Positions 8,899 to 17,475 of a DNA stretch of 64,000 nt are shown one piece after another. Under the pieces are notes generated by a model. It ran no database searches, was not told the DNA's origin, and saw only the letters and a list, made by a program, of their open reading frames with translations. Source of the DNA: CAYOEJ01 sp964403015. Its GTDB lineage: Bacteria > Actinomycetota > Actinomycetes > Actinomycetales > Actinomycetaceae. The stretch lies in assembly GCA_964403015.1 (NCBI GenBank), contig CAYOEJ010000007.1:1-64000 (forward strand), given 5' to 3'. Made by a program: the position numbers and the translations under genes. Each line of letters starts with the position of its first letter. Position 1 is the stretch's first letter.

Positions 8899-10656
8899 TT
8901 ACCTTGCAAACTGACCTAGCCTTTCAGCCGTGCGCAGCGATGTTGCCCCGCCCGCGATATTGAACGCCTCGATACCGCTGTTGACCAAAATTCTCTGCGC
9001 AAGGTATGACCGCACTCCTGAGGCGCAGTGAACGAAGACGTAATCGTTTCCTGCCCATTCGCGAACCTCATCGATCCGGTCGCGAAGTTCCGGGAGGGGA
9101 ACATTGAGCGAATCTGACAACGACCATTGCGCCACCTCACCCGGGTTACGCACGTCGAGAATTTTGCCGCGCTCACGGGCTTCGTCTAGCTTGTCAGGCT
9201 GCCATTGTGGGGCAAAGCCATCGAGCACGTTCTCTGCCACGAAACCGAGCATGTTCACCGGGTCTTTTGCCGCACCGACAGGAGGTGAATACGTCAGCTC
9301 AAGCTGGGCAATGTCACCGGCGGTCATTCCGGCACGGATGGCGGTCGCTAGAACATCGATGCGCTTGTCTACTCCGGCCTTACCAACCGCCTGAGCCCCG
9401 AGGAGCTTCTTGGAGTCCACATCGAAGAAGCCAAGGATGTGCACCGTTTCTGCACCGGGATAGTAGCCGGCATGGTGGGCGGCGTGAATACGCACAACCT
9501 CATAGTTCGTCCCATTCGCGTCGAGCTCTCGACGCGTGGCGCCCGTGACCGCAGCGTACTGATCGAAGACCCTCACCACAGCCGTGCGAAGTACCGGCGG
9601 TTGTGCCGACACCGATCGGCCCAACATCGCATCAGCAACCGTGCGACCCTGGCGGTTTGCTGGCCCCGCAAGCATGACGGATCCAGATTCACCCCATGAG
9701 AACGGCACCTCGATGACGTCACCCGCGGCCCAAATATGTGGATCCGAGGTCCGGAGGTCAGAGCCAACGACAACCGCTCCTCTCTCGGTGAGGTCAAGGC
9801 CCGCTTCTTTGGCAAGCTCGCTATTGGGGCGTACGCCCACGGACATGACCACGACGTCAGCCCGAACACTTTCTCCCGTAGACAGGCCAATAACCACGGC
9901 CCCATCTTCCGGGGATGCCTCTTGTTCAGCCGGTCGCACGGTGAAAGAGTCCGCAGCAGAATTACTTCGAGCATCCTTCACATCAGAAATAGATTCCGCA
10001 GCGGCGTTCAGGTGCAACCGCACTCCGCGGGCTTCCAGCTCGTCGCCGAGATACAGCGATAGATCCACATCGAGCGGCGGAAGCACGTGATCTGCGAGGT
10101 CAATCAAATCCACCTCGAAACCGCGATGTACAAGCGCTTCGACAGTCTCCAGGCCAATAAAGCCCGCACCAAGAACGGCGGCTCGAGGTTTGCGGCCAGC
10201 AACCTTGGCCTTCTCGATTGCGCTCTGCGCACGCTCAATTAGCCCGTCAAGCTCAGGCACCGTGCGCAACGTGGAAACAGCCGGGTGATCAGCACCCTTG
10301 ATATTCGGCACGATGGGGGCGGCGCCGGTGGTGATCAAAAGCTTGTCATAAGGAACGCTCTCTGATCCGTTCGGACCTTCCACGTCTACCGTCTTGTCTT
10401 CGCGGTTAATACGAATCGCACTCGTATTGATGCGAACGTCCAAGTTCGCGCGCTCACGCAAGCTCGCGGGCGTGTGAAGCAGGAGGTCATCACGCTCTTC
10501 AATCTCACCGGCAAGGTGATAGGGCAAGCCACAGTTCGCGAACGATACATAATTGCCCGCCTCGAGCACCACAATGTTGGCGGATTCATCGATCCGCCGC
10601 ATTCGCGCAGCCGCCGACATTCCGGCTGCTACGCCACCAATAATGACGATATTCAT
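8899..10656 (-). CDS. CoA-disulfide/CoA-persulfide reductase with rhodanese domain
   Basis: FAD- and NAD(P)H-dependent flavoprotein of 585 residues. Residues 1-450 are a pyridine-nucleotide disulfide reductase: MNIVIIGGVAAGMSAA is the FAD-binding motif and SFANCGLPY holds the single redox cysteine C42 of the CoA-disulfide reductase group; AAVLGAGFIGLE is the NAD(P)H fold. The last 100 residues are a rhodanese domain with the persulfide-carrying cysteine in VFVHCASGVRS. This fusion reduces CoA disulfide, CoA persulfide or polysulfide. The ATG at 10656 has GGGAG 8 nt upstream; the in-frame GTG before it overlaps that site. It follows the CstR-like gene by 29 nt, and so is likely induced by reactive sulfur. 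Confidence 0.92.
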   Translation of the reverse strand: MNIVIIGGVAAGMSAAARMRRIDESANIVVLEAGNYVSFANCGLPYHLAGEIEERDDLLLHTPASLRERANLDVRINTSAIRINREDKTVDVEGPNGSESVPYDKLLITTGAAPIVPNIKGADHPAVSTLRTVPELDGLIERAQSAIEKAKVAGRKPRAAVLGAGFIGLETVEALVHRGFEVDLIDLADHVLPPLDVDLSLYLGDELEARGVRLHLNAAAESISDVKDARSNSAADSFTVRPAEQEASPEDGAVVIGLSTGESVRADVVVMSVGVRPNSELAKEAGLDLTERGAVVVGSDLRTSDPHIWAAGDVIEVPFSWGESGSVMLAGPANRQGRTVADAMLGRSVSAQPPVLRTAVVRVFDQYAAVTGATRRELDANGTNYEVVRIHAAHHAGYYPGAETVHILGFFDVDSKKLLGAQAVGKAGVDKRIDVLATAIRAGMTAGDIAQLELTYSPPVGAAKDPVNMLGFVAENVLDGFAPQWQPDKLDEARERGKILDVRNPGEVAQWSLSDSLNVPLPELRDRIDEVREWAGNDYVFVHCASGVRSYLAQRILVNSGIEAFNIAGGATSLRTAERLGQFAR

Positions 10657-10685
10657 GAAGGTTTCTCCCACATTCTCAAAAACGA

Positions 10686-10994
10686 TTAGGCAAGCGACAT
10701 AAAGAGTCGTTCGAGCACGTCACGCGCATTCTCAGATTCCTCATCGGCTACCTGACAGGCCTGCAGGCCAGCGAGCATCATCGAGAATGCGGCACGGTCC
10801 ACTGCCTTCGACGAGGCAAGCATCTGCGTGAGGATCTCTTGACAGGGCTTTCTCTCATCAATCATTCGGATGACCGCCCCGAGTTGGCCTTGTGCTCGCG
10901 ACAGGCGGTTGCGAATCTTCGCCAGTTCGTCTGCCGAGATCGCAGCTTCAGAACCTTCGATAACTGGGCTTGGTAACGCTGAAACGTTCGACAT
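10686..10994 (-). CDS. cstR: CsoR/CstR-family repressor, persulfide-sensor type
   Basis: A 102-residue all-helical DUF156 repressor. The two conserved cysteines are C51 (KPCQEILTQ) and C80 (LQACQV), 29 residues apart as in the whole family, but the copper-ligand histidine expected four residues before the second cysteine is replaced by G76. Two cysteines without the histidine match CstR, which senses per- and polysulfides by forming a sulfur bridge, rather than copper-binding CsoR. The neighbouring gene is a rhodanese-type CoA-persulfide reductase, which supports this. I chose the ATG at 10994 with GGAAAGAG upstream; a longer reading of 275 codons would run through the promoter and operator. 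Its own operator is at 11031-11046. Confidence 0.85.
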   Translation of the reverse strand: MSNVSALPSPVIEGSEAAISADELAKIRNRLSRAQGQLGAVIRMIDERKPCQEILTQMLASSKAVDRAAFSMMLAGLQACQVADEESENARDVLERLFMSLA

Positions 10995-11027
10995 CGAGAG
11001 TCTCTTTCCACTAGATCTGATGGCAGT

Positions 11028-11056
11028 AATATACCCCTTGGGGTATTGGCTGTCAA
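11028..11056 (-). promoter_or_regulatory. Promoter of the cstR-CoA-persulfide reductase operon
   Basis: Minus strand TTGACA (11056-11051), a 17-nt spacer and TATATT (11033-11028), near consensus at both boxes. The spacer contains the operator. Confidence 0.85.
11031..11046. promoter_or_regulatory. CsoR/CstR-type operator
   Basis: Perfect inverted repeat ATACCCC-TT-GGGGTAT. GC tracts flanked by TA are the known operator style of this repressor family. Its position between -35 and -10 predicts strong autorepression and repression of the reductase gene. Confidence 0.85.
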
Positions 11057-11129
11057 TGCCGCCACGTGCAGATACGTCTACCAGCGTAGAATGGGCAGCG
11101 ATGACACTCATCAACGTAAGGACGAGCTC

Positions 11130-12062
11130 ATGACCACCCCCTTCGTCGTCGGCGCATACGCCTCTCTTCCACCTACCCAAGAGGATCAGGAGATGTACTA
11201 TGCTTCGCTGGCTGAACAACCGTGGGTTCAGGGGCTCGAAGTTCCGTTCCAAAAGCACCTCCACGAAGATAACGAGTGGCTGGCGAAGAACATGCACGAC
11301 TCGTTTGTCACGAACGTCCTTACACCGATTCCCGGTGTGATGTGGCAGCTCGGCGAAGATCCACACTTCGGCTTGGCGTCTCCCGACGAGGGAGGGCGCG
11401 CGGCTGCCCTCGACTATCTCCTTAAAGCTTCGTGGGAAGTCAAGGCCTTCAATGACGCCCTTGGCCGTCAATTCTTTAGCTACCTCGCCATTCATTCGGC
11501 CCCACGCAAGCACGCGGACCCCGAAGCGCTACTCACCTCTCTCGAGGTTGCCGCGGCGTGGGATTGGGACGGCGCTACTCTCATAATCGAACACTGCGAC
11601 GCCTATGACCCCGAACTGGCCCCACAAAAGGGCTTCCTCAGTCTGCGAGACGAGCTCGATGTGATCGCGAGGCTCGATACCGGTCCTGTTCTATCGTCGA
11701 TTAACTGGGGCCGCTCGGCGATCGAGGGCCGCACCGCCGAACTCCCGATCCAGCACGTGAAACAAGTTGCCGACGCCGGTGTGCTCGGTGGCGTCATTTT
11801 CTCCGGAGCACACGAACTGCCTAACGATTACGGACCGCCGTGGATAGATGATCACGTAGCGCTCGATACTGACGAGCCGACGTCGATCATGACGGCTACC
11901 CACGTCAAAGATGCGGCCGACGTCGCTCACCAAGCCGGTGCGCACTATCTGGGAGCGAAGCTCACGCTAAACGAGCACTACACGATCGATGAGCGCCTTG
12001 CCATCCTCCGCAATGTTGCCATTGCGGCCGGTGCGCATTCACCGATCCAAGGTGAAGGCTAG
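11130..12062 (+). CDS. DUF4862 family protein
   Basis: A cytoplasmic protein of 310 residues matching the pattern I know as DUF4862: it opens with PFVVGAYASLP and then GLEVPF, and has repeated short strands with acidic or histidine ends (LIIEHCDAYD, VLSSINWGRSAIEG, GVIFSGAHE) that look like a TIM-barrel, possibly xylose-isomerase-like. No enzymatic activity is established to my knowledge. ATG at 11130 is preceded by AAGGACGAGCTC. A TAGAAT box lies at 11087-11092, and the gene is divergent from the cstR operon; the operator is about 45 nt upstream of that box, so co-regulation is possible but not shown. A gluconokinase gene is convergent downstream. Confidence 0.75.
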   Translation: MTTPFVVGAYASLPPTQEDQEMYYASLAEQPWVQGLEVPFQKHLHEDNEWLAKNMHDSFVTNVLTPIPGVMWQLGEDPHFGLASPDEGGRAAALDYLLKASWEVKAFNDALGRQFFSYLAIHSAPRKHADPEALLTSLEVAAAWDWDGATLIIEHCDAYDPELAPQKGFLSLRDELDVIARLDTGPVLSSINWGRSAIEGRTAELPIQHVKQVADAGVLGGVIFSGAHELPNDYGPPWIDDHVALDTDEPTSIMTATHVKDAADVAHQAGAHYLGAKLTLNEHYTIDERLAILRNVAIAAGAHSPIQGEG

Positions 12063-12123
12063 CGTTCCATTCTCGACTGCGTCAGTCTTGTGAACTCAGG
12101 TTCTTGGCCAATCCCGAAAGCGT

Positions 12124-12705
12124 TTAGCTCTCTTGCTCGTTCGCCTGCGCTAGCTCGTTGAGCTTGCCCAGGACCTCGTGGAGAACCTCCATCGGCTCAC
12201 CTTCGCTGCGCACTGTAATGCCCGGCTCGTCGTCTTCGAGCTCTTCGAGAGTGTCGTACTGGGAATTGAGCAATCCGGGTTTCATGTAGTGATTTTTGCG
12301 AGCCGCAAGGCGCTCTTCGAGAATTTCACGTGGCGGGGCCACATGAATGAAGAACGTATCGCCTTGGGATTCGGCAAGCTTCTCCCGATACACGCGCCGC
12401 AGCGCCGAACAGGGCACTACCGTGGAGTGACCAACCTCGTTCTCCGCATCGGTCCAGCGCCTAATCGAATCAAGCCACGGCCAGCGATCCTCATCAGTAA
12501 GAGGGATTCCGTTGCCCATTTGCTCACGCGCTGCCATCGTGTGGAAGTCATCGCCCTCGGCATAGACATACCCGGTGATACCTGCCAGCATCATCGCGAC
12601 CGTGGTCTTGCCACAACCGGAGACACCCATCACCACGTAGTTGCGAGGCTTTTCAGGTGTGCGAGGAATTGGGTTCTTTTCGATACCACCAGAAAGTTCA
12701 CTCAT
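12124..12705 (-). CDS. gntK: Gluconokinase, GntK P-loop type
   Basis: Phosphorylates D-gluconate to 6-phosphogluconate with ATP, feeding the pentose phosphate pathway. The 193-residue protein has the Walker A motif GVSGCGKTT (about 27-35), the gluconate-binding EGDDFHTM, the lid segment around CSALRRVYREKL and the family end motif MKPGLLNSQYDTLEEL. I chose the ATG at 12705, since GGAGG lies 5 nt before it; the ATG four codons earlier overlaps that site. 6-phosphogluconate dehydrogenase is encoded elsewhere in this window (59929), and a second, FGGY-type kinase at 18837 could be an isofunctional alternative. Confidence 0.92.
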   Translation of the reverse strand: MSELSGGIEKNPIPRTPEKPRNYVVMGVSGCGKTTVAMMLAGITGYVYAEGDDFHTMAAREQMGNGIPLTDEDRWPWLDSIRRWTDAENEVGHSTVVPCSALRRVYREKLAESQGDTFFIHVAPPREILEERLAARKNHYMKPGLLNSQYDTLEELEDDEPGITVRSEGEPMEVLHEVLGKLNELAQANEQES

Positions 12706-12775
12706 TTGGGCCTCCATTGGATCAAGTGATATCCCTATATCTTAGTGAATTCGTTGCCGTATGGTGCCAGTTGCC

Positions 12776-13444
12776 TTAATTTGCAGGACCCTCTAACTGA
12801 AGGAAGAAAGGTCCTCGAGCGGCCAATTCTTGGCGGAACAGCGTGTCCCACTGCGTCCAGGGTTCCTTCGATAGCGAGTCGTTCGTAAAACGCGGATCAG
12901 CGGTCACCTCGGTCACGCAAAACTGCGGAATCTCTAGGTCTACCACGGGTGTGATTCGTTCACACTCCGCGACGATCAGACCCGCGTTCTGGCCTGCGAA
13001 TACGTCAAACTCCCAGCCGTCTTCGTTGTACCAGAGCGAGTACCTCTTCTTGAGAACCACGTTGCCTGATCGGGAAATGATCTGGGTTGCTACGTCTCGA
13101 TCGAGTTCCATCTCCATCTCGTAGCGTTCCCCATTCACCGACGGCGACTTCACGGCAATTGTTGCCACAACGGCATCGCCCAGATCCATCGCAAGCAGGT
13201 CACTGAGAACCTTGCGTTCGTAAGCACCCACGTGATCCACACGCTCATCGAAACGAGGAAAGTCGACGTCGGCACCACGGAACGTCAAACGAACCCGGAT
13301 GGCGTAGCCGCCCTGCGCAAATACATATGCTTGGACGATGATTTGGGTGGAGCCGTGCTCTACGACCTCAGCTGGAACATTCTCCACAAAAAATTTGCGC
13401 TCAAACTCGAAGGGAAATTCCCGCTCACCGTTGCCCTCAATCAT
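12776..13444 (-). CDS. CYTH domain protein
   Basis: A 222-residue protein of the CYTH (CyaB-thiamine triphosphatase) superfamily, which act on triphosphorylated substrates in a charged eight-strand tunnel. Visible hallmarks are the opening FEFERKFFV (EXEXK-like), paired acidic and basic strands such as YEMEMELDR and VLKKRYSLWY, then WEFDVFAGQNAGLIVAECE and the C-terminal VTADPRFTNDSL typical of the COG2954 branch. The likely activity is a triphosphatase or polyphosphatase, but the substrate cannot be assigned. It lies 17 nt downstream of the lipoprotein gene on the same strand. Confidence 0.85.
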   Translation of the reverse strand: MIEGNGEREFPFEFERKFFVENVPAEVVEHGSTQIIVQAYVFAQGGYAIRVRLTFRGADVDFPRFDERVDHVGAYERKVLSDLLAMDLGDAVVATIAVKSPSVNGERYEMEMELDRDVATQIISRSGNVVLKKRYSLWYNEDGWEFDVFAGQNAGLIVAECERITPVVDLEIPQFCVTEVTADPRFTNDSLSKEPWTQWDTLFRQELAARGPFFLQLEGPAN

Positions 13445-13461
13445 GACTCAAGACTAGTGGG

Positions 13462-15063
13462 CTATCGCAGCGGGCGCAGGTAATAAAGCTCTTCGCCATC
13501 CCATTCAAAGAACATATCGGCAGAGTGTCCAGATCCCACAATTGCCGTTGTTCCGTCACCGTTGATGGCCTCGCCGGTCAGCGCGTTGATCAACTGCTGC
13601 TCTTCTCCCGCGAAAATGAAAGGTGCGCCCTTGAAAAGGGGGTTACTCTCTAACCCGTTGACCTGCAGATCCGCGTTGGCTGGTACGTCCACGCCTTCCG
13701 GCAACTGCCATCGCGAGTGGGGCACCCATCGTCCATCAGACAACATTGCAGGCTGCGGCGTAGCCGACTGTTGTAGCGCGCTCAGTTGCTCTGCTAGGGC
13801 ACTCGCAAGCTCGCGCGTGTCCGTGTCATGGTCCATGGCGAAGAGCGCGAAGTTATGGGCCGCGCTGGTCGCATCCACCTCGGTGATCCGGACTTGGAAG
13901 CCCGAGCGGTCATACTCGACAATCCTCGTTGCACTCACGGAGCGATTGTCTGTTGGCTCGGGCTCATCTTCTGGTCCGTCTGTTTCGGGGGCCTCCGGAT
14001 CGGTTGTGGTTTCCGCAGCAGTCTGGCCCTCCTCCGGTTCCCCGTCAGACTCGCTGGCTGACGATAATGATTCCTCTTGGGAGGATTGCTCGGTTTCCTC
14101 GTCGGATACTGGAGACTCCTGATCAGCTAGTGGCGACTCTTGGTCAGCGGGTTCTGCGGTTGCAGCAGAACCGTCATTTGACTCAGAATCGTCGTTCGCG
14201 CCCGAGACGGGTTCGTCTTCGAGCGGGTTCGCGTCACCGGTATCGCGCCCTTCCGAAAATTCGATGCACACCAAACCGTCTTCGAGCGAGTAGCACTCAT
14301 CGCCCGAGACGCGTTCCAATTCGGGGTAGAACACGAAGTCGCTAGAGCCAACGGCGTCTCCAATGCGAATCATGTCGTGACCGATCTCGGCTTGCTCATC
14401 GCCAAGGATGACTCGGCCGTCGTCGATCACCCGACCAGACTCGTTGACGATAGCCGCGAGCGCAAGATCGCGATCTTCCTTTATGACGCCGAGGCCCGAA
14501 TCATAGGCGCCAACAATTTCAGGAATGTCCTGGTCGAGAGGGTTATCCGTGGTCCACCGGTAAAGCTCGTCGCCATTTCGAGATTGCAGGATAATGAGAT
14601 CAGTGGCAGCCTGCTCGCGATCTCCGACCGAAAGATAGGTCTTGCCACTCAGCGCGTCGAGAGACTTCACCGGCTGATCCTCTGGCACGTCATAGGTCCA
14701 CTTCATCAGTGTCCGACCCGAACTCGACACCTCAAAGGCCGTGAGCACGGTTGCGCCGTCGTCATCCATAGCGACGACGACCGTACTGGCCTGCCTATCG
14801 AACGCCACTAACACCGGCTCCTCGGCGAGCGGAACGGCCCAGTCTCGCTCTGCCCCGTTCTCGTACGGGTTGCGCCCCTGGTCCTGCGTTGGTTCATGGG
14901 TCGGTTCTGGCGCGACTGTGGACGACGGCGTTTGCGTGGGTGTGGTTGGATCGGGCGATGCCGGGGCCGGTGGACTAAAAATGCCCGAAGCGCTACAGCC
15001 CGCAAGCGTGGCCACGCATGAGAGGGCGAGCATTCCGCGAACGGTTCGGCGCTGGTGTGCCAT
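13462..15063 (-). CDS. Secreted lipoprotein with acidic low-complexity region
   Basis: A lipoprotein of 533 residues. It starts MAHQRRTVRGMLALS and has the lipobox LAGC at about residues 19-22, so it should be lipidated and anchored outside the membrane. A Pro/Thr-rich linker follows. Residues about 80-260 contain repeated strands with aromatic residues (LMKWTYDVP, LYRWTTDNP) that resemble PQQ or beta-propeller blades. The middle is a long Glu/Ser/Asp/Ala stretch. The C-terminal part has ALTGEAINGDGTTAIVGS. ATG at 15063 has GGAG 5 nt upstream. It is divergent from ilvA and followed by the CYTH gene. Function unknown. Confidence 0.8.
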   Translation of the reverse strand: MAHQRRTVRGMLALSCVATLAGCSASGIFSPPAPASPDPTTPTQTPSSTVAPEPTHEPTQDQGRNPYENGAERDWAVPLAEEPVLVAFDRQASTVVVAMDDDGATVLTAFEVSSSGRTLMKWTYDVPEDQPVKSLDALSGKTYLSVGDREQAATDLIILQSRNGDELYRWTTDNPLDQDIPEIVGAYDSGLGVIKEDRDLALAAIVNESGRVIDDGRVILGDEQAEIGHDMIRIGDAVGSSDFVFYPELERVSGDECYSLEDGLVCIEFSEGRDTGDANPLEDEPVSGANDDSESNDGSAATAEPADQESPLADQESPVSDEETEQSSQEESLSSASESDGEPEEGQTAAETTTDPEAPETDGPEDEPEPTDNRSVSATRIVEYDRSGFQVRITEVDATSAAHNFALFAMDHDTDTRELASALAEQLSALQQSATPQPAMLSDGRWVPHSRWQLPEGVDVPANADLQVNGLESNPLFKGAPFIFAGEEQQLINALTGEAINGDGTTAIVGSGHSADMFFEWDGEELYYLRPLR

Positions 15064-15169
15064 TTGCTCTCCTCGGATGTGATGGATACCCGCTAAGAAT
15101 ATCCGATACACCGCTCACGAGTAATGGGACCACTTTGCTCAGCGGTTCAACAACGACCATGATTAACCT

Positions 15170-16435
15170 ATGGACGTGCCGAGCAATCTCCCCACCGCCG
15201 CCGATGTCTCGCGGGCTGCCGCGATCCTTGAAGAACACACAGTGTTGCGAAATACGCCGCTGGACTACTCACCGCGCCTGTCACGTGATTCTGGCCACGA
15301 GGTCTTTCTCAAGCGTGAGGACGTCCAAGTAGGACGGTCCTATAAAGCGCGCGGGGCTTACACCGTGATCGCCTCTCTCACTGAGGAAGAACAGGCGAGC
15401 GGCGTAGTCTGCGCATCGGCGGGGAACCACGCGCAAGGCGTTGCGTTTGCCTGCAGCCAGCTCCAGATCGAAGGCACAATTTTCATCCCTTCCACCACAC
15501 CTCGCCAAAAGCGCGCGCGGATCGCCGATATCGGCGAAGGCTGGGTCACGCTTCAGGTAGTCGGGTCTACGTTCGATGAGTCCTCTGCCGCCGCCATTGC
15601 CTACGCACTTGAACATGGCGCCATTTACGTTCACCCCTTCGACGATCCGCGGACGATCGCAGGTCAAGGAACTGTCATCAAGGAAACGTTCGACGCTATG
15701 CCGAAGCTGCCGGCCGCCGTCGTCGTCCCCATTGGCGGAGGCGGTCTCGTAGCAGGTACCGCACTGTGGGTGAAGCACCACCATCCCGAGGTGAAGGTCA
15801 TCGGGGTAGAACCCGAAGGTGCGCGCTCGATGCAGGCTGCGCTCGACGCGGGTGGGCCAGTGACGCTCGAAAAGGTCGATTCGTTCGTCGATGGCGCGGC
15901 CGTTGCGCGCGCGGGTGCGTTGACGTATCAGATTGTTCGCGAATTGGTCGATGAGATTGTCTCGGTGCCCGAGGGGGCGATCTGTTCCGAGATGCTTGAG
16001 CTGTACCAGGTGGAAGGCATTATCGCTGAGCCAGCCGGGGCGCTCGCGACCACGGCGCTCGGTGGATACATCAAGGATCTGCCTGCCGGGCCGGTTGTCT
16101 GCATTATTTCTGGCGGGAACAACGACGTGTCACGCTATGACGACATCGTGGAGCGATCCATGATTCACGAGGGCCTCCGCCACTACTTCCTAGTCACCTT
16201 CCCACAGCGGCCCGGAGCGCTTCGCAGCTTCCTCGACGACGTGCTCTCGGACGGTGAAGACATCGTCCTGTTCGAATACACCAAGAAGAACAACCGCGAA
16301 ACCGGGCCGGCACTGGTAGGTATCGAGATCGAGGATCCTTCCGGCATCGATTCACTACTTGACCGCATGGCCGATTCCGGCATTGAGATTGAAAAGCTTG
16401 AACCTAATTCACCCGCATTCGAGTTCGTTTTCTGA
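15170..16435 (+). CDS. ilvA: Threonine ammonia-lyase, biosynthetic
   Basis: PLP enzyme that deaminates threonine to 2-oxobutanoate, the first step to isoleucine. 421 residues. The PLP lysine is K59 in GRSYKARGAY; the phosphate-binding glycine loop is PIGGGGLVAGT; SAGNHAQGVA is the substrate loop. The last 85 residues (from HYFLVTFPQRPGALRSFLDDVL) form a single ACT-like regulatory domain, the length and layout of the Corynebacterium-type enzyme, so isoleucine feedback is likely. No Shine-Dalgarno sequence is seen; a CATGAT box ends 6 nt before ATG, suggesting a leaderless mRNA. No other branched-chain genes are adjacent. Confidence 0.95.
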   Translation: MDVPSNLPTAADVSRAAAILEEHTVLRNTPLDYSPRLSRDSGHEVFLKREDVQVGRSYKARGAYTVIASLTEEEQASGVVCASAGNHAQGVAFACSQLQIEGTIFIPSTTPRQKRARIADIGEGWVTLQVVGSTFDESSAAAIAYALEHGAIYVHPFDDPRTIAGQGTVIKETFDAMPKLPAAVVVPIGGGGLVAGTALWVKHHHPEVKVIGVEPEGARSMQAALDAGGPVTLEKVDSFVDGAAVARAGALTYQIVRELVDEIVSVPEGAICSEMLELYQVEGIIAEPAGALATTALGGYIKDLPAGPVVCIISGGNNDVSRYDDIVERSMIHEGLRHYFLVTFPQRPGALRSFLDDVLSDGEDIVLFEYTKKNNRETGPALVGIEIEDPSGIDSLLDRMADSGIEIEKLEPNSPAFEFVF

Positions 16436-16500
16436 TTTCGAGCGAGGCTGATTTCGGATTCGGCCCAGTATTGGCGCCGCGGTTCTGATTCAGCCCGAGA
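16432..16500 (+). repeat. Degenerate repeats containing the ilvA stop codon
   Basis: The motif ctgatttcg starts at 16432 (containing the TGA stop) and again at 16448; a partial copy, tctgattcagcc, starts at 16484. Each copy carries TGA. A closely similar motif repeats at the dciA stop (62635-62695). Confidence 0.6.
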
Positions 16501-16540
16501 CTCGCGCTAGCATTGGCATAACTTAAGAATTGGAGCCTCC

Positions 16541-17461
16541 ATGTCCCACAGCTCGCAGCCAGAAAGCGGATCACCAACTTCGTCGATGCCGCCATATGTA
16601 CCCGGCTCACCAGCGCAACCGCGCTCGAACAAGACTTTGATGATTGTCCTCATTGTCGTTGCGATGGTTCTCGTGGGTCTCGCTGCATACTTTTTCGGTG
16701 CGAACTCCGGTCGCAGTTCGAGCTCAGCGGCAACCGAGCAGACAACGCAGGCCGATCCGGCTGAGGGACAGAATCAGGGTCAGGGCGAAGAGTCTGGCGA
16801 GGAGACCGATGGTTCCGGCGGCACTGGTGATCCGGCGCAAGGCGACGCGGAAAGCGAGGAGGCGAGCGAAGAGCGTGCCCCGCTGGCCCCTGTTGCTCCC
16901 GAGCTTGCGCAGGTGATTGATGACCTCCATCGTCTTGATCCGGACGATCCCTACGCACTGGGCGACGTGGATGCGACCATCGTGATCGAGATGTATTCCG
17001 ACTATCGATGCGGTTACTGCATCGAGTTCTCCACGACCGTGCTCCCCGAGCTCCAGGAACACTTCGACAACGGTACGGCAAGGCTCGAATACAACAGCTT
17101 GCCGGTGCTCGGCGATCAATCGGTTCTCGCTGCACAGGCATCTCACGCAGCAGCAGAGCAAGACATGTTCTGGGAGTACCACGAGGCTTTGATGGACGGG
17201 CATCAAGACTTTACTGAGGACGGCCTTGTTGCACTCGCTAACGAGGTTGGGATTCCCGACGCCGAACAGTTCCGTACCACGATGACCGCTGCGGATACCG
17301 TGGCAGAGGTGAACGCGAGCAGAGATCAGGCACTCGGCATGGGCATTACAGGTACCCCCGCGTTTATCGTCGGTTACTCTTACGTGCCAGGGTTCGTGGA
17401 TGTGGATACGTTCAATCAGGTTATTGAACAAGAACTGACCCGCCCGGAACACAGCAACTAA
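16541..17461 (+). CDS. Membrane-anchored DsbA-like thiol oxidoreductase
   Basis: A 306-residue extracytoplasmic protein with one N-terminal membrane helix (about 31-54), an acidic Glu/Gly/Ser linker (60-110) and a DsbA/thioredoxin-fold domain (about 125-300). The active site is C157-G-Y-C160 in YSDYRCGYCIEF, and GITGTPAFIVG provides the cis-proline loop. Such proteins form or rearrange disulfides in exported proteins. The ATG is preceded by TTGGAGCC. It is 14 nt upstream of an acyltransferase gene and may share its transcript. The redox partner (VKOR or DsbD) is not in the window. Confidence 0.9.
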   Translation: MSHSSQPESGSPTSSMPPYVPGSPAQPRSNKTLMIVLIVVAMVLVGLAAYFFGANSGRSSSSAATEQTTQADPAEGQNQGQGEESGEETDGSGGTGDPAQGDAESEEASEERAPLAPVAPELAQVIDDLHRLDPDDPYALGDVDATIVIEMYSDYRCGYCIEFSTTVLPELQEHFDNGTARLEYNSLPVLGDQSVLAAQASHAAAEQDMFWEYHEALMDGHQDFTEDGLVALANEVGIPDAEQFRTTMTAADTVAEVNASRDQALGMGITGTPAFIVGYSYVPGFVDVDTFNQVIEQELTRPEHSN

Positions 17462-17475
17462 GCCAAGGAACACAC

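Noticed and set aside
10686..11513. A 275-codon version of the CstR-like repressor
   Set aside because: The extra N-terminus reads through the promoter, the operator and the opposite strand of the DUF4862 gene; the 102-residue form has the family length and a ribosome-binding site.
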